Shown here: piece after piece, positions 62,240 to 64,000 of the stretch
Numbering within the stretch: position 1 is the first letter of the stretch
Layout: each line of letters begins with the position of its first letter
Assembly (NCBI GenBank): GCA_964563155.1
Contig: CAZLVL010000003.1
Span: 1-64,000 of the forward strand
Direction of reading: 5' to 3'
Origin: DUPQ01 sp964563155
GTDB taxonomy: Bacteria > Bacillota > Clostridia > DUPQ01
DNA: 64,000 nt
Position numbers and translations under genes: made by a program
The notes under the pieces: generated by a model
What the model saw: the letters and a program-made list of their open reading frames with translations, nothing else
Databases searched by the model: none
What the model was told of the DNA's origin: nothing

Positions 62240-62515
62240 TTATAGGCTAGCTTGAATAATTAAGATGATCCTTTGCAAAACCATAACAATTAAATAAAGG
62301 GCAATATAGGAGAAGTCAAACATCATGGGCCTACCACTAAAAAGTCTAGCCATGAGAGTTCTCAGAGGAGCCAAAAATGGCTCGGTTAACCTATATAGTA
62401 CTCCATAGTACTTGCTATTTCGGGCATTACCAAAAAAGGATGATAAAGCTCTTATAAAAACAAGCAAGGAAATTGCATATAAAAAGTAATATATAAGACT
62501 GAGTATAAACTTCAA
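62240..62515 (-). CDS. yggT: YggT family membrane protein
   Basis: A 91-residue protein with two helices separated by the family motif YRLTEPFLAPLRTLMARLF. YggT proteins are found in sepF operons and are thought to help cell division or membrane organisation. It starts at TTG 62515 with AAGGAG six bases upstream, ten bases after sepF. Confidence 0.9.
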   Translation of the reverse strand: MKFILSLIYYFLYAISLLVFIRALSSFFGNARNSKYYGVLYRLTEPFLAPLRTLMARLFSGRPMMFDFSYIALYLIVMVLQRIILIIQASL

Positions 62516-62525
62516 CTCTACTCCT

Positions 62526-63008
62526 TTAGTTTGTGTATGTTCTTATTTTGCTTTCTACAGGCCTAGTTACATCTTGTCTTTCATCATCTATATGATAGCC
62601 TCTTGGAGCAACTACCAATATTTTTTCTGAAAGCTTGCTGATAGCACCATCTAAGGTATAAACTGTGCCACTTAAAAAGTCCACTATTCTTTGAGCCAAG
62701 CCTTTTTCAACCTGTTCAAGATTAATGATTACAGCCTTACCTGCCTTTAATGAATCACAAACTCTTTTTGTTTCTTCATAGCTTTCTGGATACATAACAT
62801 TAAGAACACCTGTGGAACGTTCAATTGGACGAACCTTTGGACTGTTAGCCTGAGTCTCTTCCATTTCTCCAAGTTTTTCCACAATGCTAATGCCCTGTTG
62901 TCTAGGCTTTGCTTTAATGTCTCTTGTTTCTGGTGCAACCTGTGATTTTTCGTTTGAAGTCTGTTCGAATCCTAAAAATTCTGTTAGAAATTTGTCAAAA
63001 ACACTCAT
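62526..63008 (-). CDS. sepF: Cell division protein SepF
   Basis: A 160-residue FtsZ-binding protein. The N-terminal amphipathic membrane anchor (MSVFDKFLTEFLGF) and the SepF core (VMYPESYEETKRVCDSLKAG, VIINLEQVEKGLAQRIVDFL, SGTVYTLDGAISKLSEKI) are clear. It ties FtsZ filaments to the membrane. AGAGGAGGG precedes ATG. Operon yggS-sepF-yggT. Confidence 0.95.
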   Translation of the reverse strand: MSVFDKFLTEFLGFEQTSNEKSQVAPETRDIKAKPRQQGISIVEKLGEMEETQANSPKVRPIERSTGVLNVMYPESYEETKRVCDSLKAGKAVIINLEQVEKGLAQRIVDFLSGTVYTLDGAISKLSEKILVVAPRGYHIDDERQDVTRPVESKIRTYTN

Positions 63009-63060
63009 GTTTTCCCTCCTCTTTTGTGTACAATAAAAAACTTATCTTTAGCGTGTATGG

Positions 63061-63729
63061 TCACTTTTTGAAGATTGATGTACCTAAACGTAATATGTTG
63101 GAGTTCTCCTTAACTGCCAACAAATAGTCATTACTCATTCCCATTGAAAGATGTACCATATCAGTATTGTAGAATGTATTATTTTTTATGTCAATAAAAA
63201 TCTCATGTAATTTGGAAAATATACTTAAAATTAGGTCTTGATCTTGGGTAAATGGGGCCATTGTCATTAATCCCTTGATTTTAACGTGAGAGTTTTGCTC
63301 ATTAGCCTTAATAATTTCCAAGGCCTCTTCACGGGTTAAGCCATATTTTGTTTCTTCATCAGACAACTTTATTTGTAATAGGATATCTGTTGTAAGGTCT
63401 AATCTTTGAGATCTTTTTTCAATTTCTTCTATTAAGCCTAGGGAATCTACAGAGTGAATTAAAGGGGTTTTTCCCACAAGATACTTGACCTTGTTTTTTT
63501 GAAGATGACCTATGAAATGGATTTGTCCTTTTCCTTCAAGATACTCATACTTTCTTAAAAACTCTTGAACCCTGTTTTCTCCCAGCACTACATTTTCTCG
63601 ACCTAGGGCTAATTGTGCAATTTCAGGCTTTACTGTTTTTGAAACAGCAACTATCAAGATATCTGGATTATTAATCTCACTTCTAATTCTATCAATATTT
63701 CTAACAACATAATTATCTGTATTGTCCAA
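63061..63729 (-). CDS. yggS: YggS/PROSC-family PLP homeostasis protein
   Basis: A 222-residue single-domain PLP protein. The PLP lysine lies in ILIVAVSKTVKPEIAQLALG; GENRVQEFLRKYEYL, WHFIGHLQ-type IHFIGHLQKNKVKYL and LSMGMSNDYLLAVKENSNIL then LRLGTSIF are diagnostic. It buffers pyridoxal phosphate. The only start available is TTG 63729, with a weak GGGGTG 14 bases upstream. It leads into sepF. Confidence 0.93.
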   Translation of the reverse strand: MDNTDNYVVRNIDRIRSEINNPDILIVAVSKTVKPEIAQLALGRENVVLGENRVQEFLRKYEYLEGKGQIHFIGHLQKNKVKYLVGKTPLIHSVDSLGLIEEIEKRSQRLDLTTDILLQIKLSDEETKYGLTREEALEIIKANEQNSHVKIKGLMTMAPFTQDQDLILSIFSKLHEIFIDIKNNTFYNTDMVHLSMGMSNDYLLAVKENSNILRLGTSIFKK

Positions 63730-63749
63730 TATTTATCTCACACCCCTTG

Positions 63750-64000
63750 CTAGTTAACAACATCTCCATCTTTTACCTTGTATGGATCTAGTACATAATA
63801 GTCATAAACCTTAAAACTATAGTTTGGATCCTTACTCTTGACTATAGCATAAAGGTCATCTGAATACAAAATCTCTAGCTCTACAAACTTAACAGTTATC
63901 CCTTTTATAATTGCCATCTGAGGTCTTTGAAAGGCTGAATACTTAAAGTTATATATACTATTAACCGGAACCTTTAACCCTTCATACTTACCAATTTCTA
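63750..64000 (-). CDS. Partial gene, probably HlyD-like protein of the sepF cluster (3' end)
   Basis: The minus-strand frame entering from the right edge gives about 82 residues ending at TAG (63752-63750): blocks YEGLKVPVNSIYNF, VELEILYSDDLYAIVKSK and YYVLDPYKVKDGDVVN. In Clostridia a HlyD-like membrane-fusion-type protein of this ending often precedes yggS in the sepF cluster, and the VPVNSIY strand pattern fits. The N-terminal part lies outside the window, so the assignment is tentative. Confidence 0.55.
   Translation of the reverse strand, partial: EIGKYEGLKVPVNSIYNFKYSAFQRPQMAIIKGITVKFVELEILYSDDLYAIVKSKDPNYSFKVYDYYVLDPYKVKDGDVVN

Noticed and set aside
62948..62965. GTTCGAATCC, similar to a tRNA T-loop
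   Set aside because: It lies within sepF and cannot be folded with flanking sequence into a cloverleaf.
1..64000. CRISPR arrays and long direct repeats
   Set aside because: No regularly spaced repeats were seen anywhere in the window; the only short tandem repeats encode Pro/Thr linkers.

Overview
The window is about 64 kb of AT-rich chromosome from a low-GC Gram-positive anaerobe, most likely a member of the Clostridia or a close relative. Support comes from the gene set: a sepF/yggT/yggS division cluster, a FtsB/DivIC gene, tsaE-tsaB-rimI, a Lon protease, Gram-positive lipoproteins, the clostridial DUF39/NIL/UPF0280 sulfur genes, strong GGAGG ribosome binding sites and many TTG/GTG starts. 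No genus can be named from the sequence alone. No rRNA, tRNA, CRISPR array or complete insertion sequence was seen.

Region 1 (1-9.2 kb) is accessory DNA. It holds a small cysteine-rich secreted protein, an AbiEi/AbiEii type IV toxin-antitoxin pair with its own promoter and operator, an FG-GAP-like anchored surface protein, a heterodimeric ABC exporter, and an orphan AbiEi-like (DUF6088) antitoxin followed by a short coding remnant. Between the exporter and the orphan antitoxin lies a run of 15 C (15 G on the exporter strand) directly beside a TATAAT box. It fills the -35/-10 spacer of a candidate promoter, so exporter expression may be phase variable.

Region 2 (9.3-20.4 kb) holds a DUF3810 membrane metalloprotease-like gene with Nudix and GNAT genes, a GH109-like Gfo/Idh/MocA protein divergent from a URO-D family protein, and a four-gene minus-strand operon: solute-binding-like lipoprotein, beta-propeller-like lipoprotein with a CGRPDCNH motif, ABC ATPase, and a double-length ABC-2 permease.

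Region 3 (20.6-34.8 kb) is metabolic. A DUF39 / NIL-ferredoxin / UPF0280 / proB / proA operon joins homocysteine-type sulfur assimilation to proline synthesis. It is followed by a C69 peptidase with a GPH transporter, a peroxiredoxin, and an AraC regulator divergent from a 538-residue protein of unknown function and a second, frameshifted GPH transporter. A MATE efflux gene closes the region.

Region 4 (34.9-50.6 kb) is mostly housekeeping on the minus strand: lon, a MoxR/DUF58/DUF4129-like membrane operon, metallophosphoesterase, uvrC, rimI, tsaB, tsaE, an AraC/GyrI-like regulator, rplM-rpsI, yfbR-like, a LoaP/NusG paralogue and a prepilin peptidase. Inserted among them is a MazE-MazF-MazE operon, with two antitoxins around one toxin and a perfect 32-bp palindrome over its promoter, and an orphan Phd antitoxin.

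Region 5 (50.7-64 kb) holds a GH78-like rhamnosidase, argS, a DivIC-type protein, two proline-rich lipoproteins (a deacetylase with altered catalytic residues and a DUF3048 protein), a GT-C glycosyltransferase, thyA-dfrA, a NusG-II/Gx pair, a DnaJ-like chaperone, and the yggS-sepF-yggT division cluster. The 3' end of a further gene runs off the right edge.

The most unusual signals are the homopolymer inside the exporter promoter, the tripartite MazE-F-E operon with its palindromic operator, the two-lipoprotein ABC module, and the apparently inactive deacetylase homologue. All family assignments are from recognised motifs, not from database searches.
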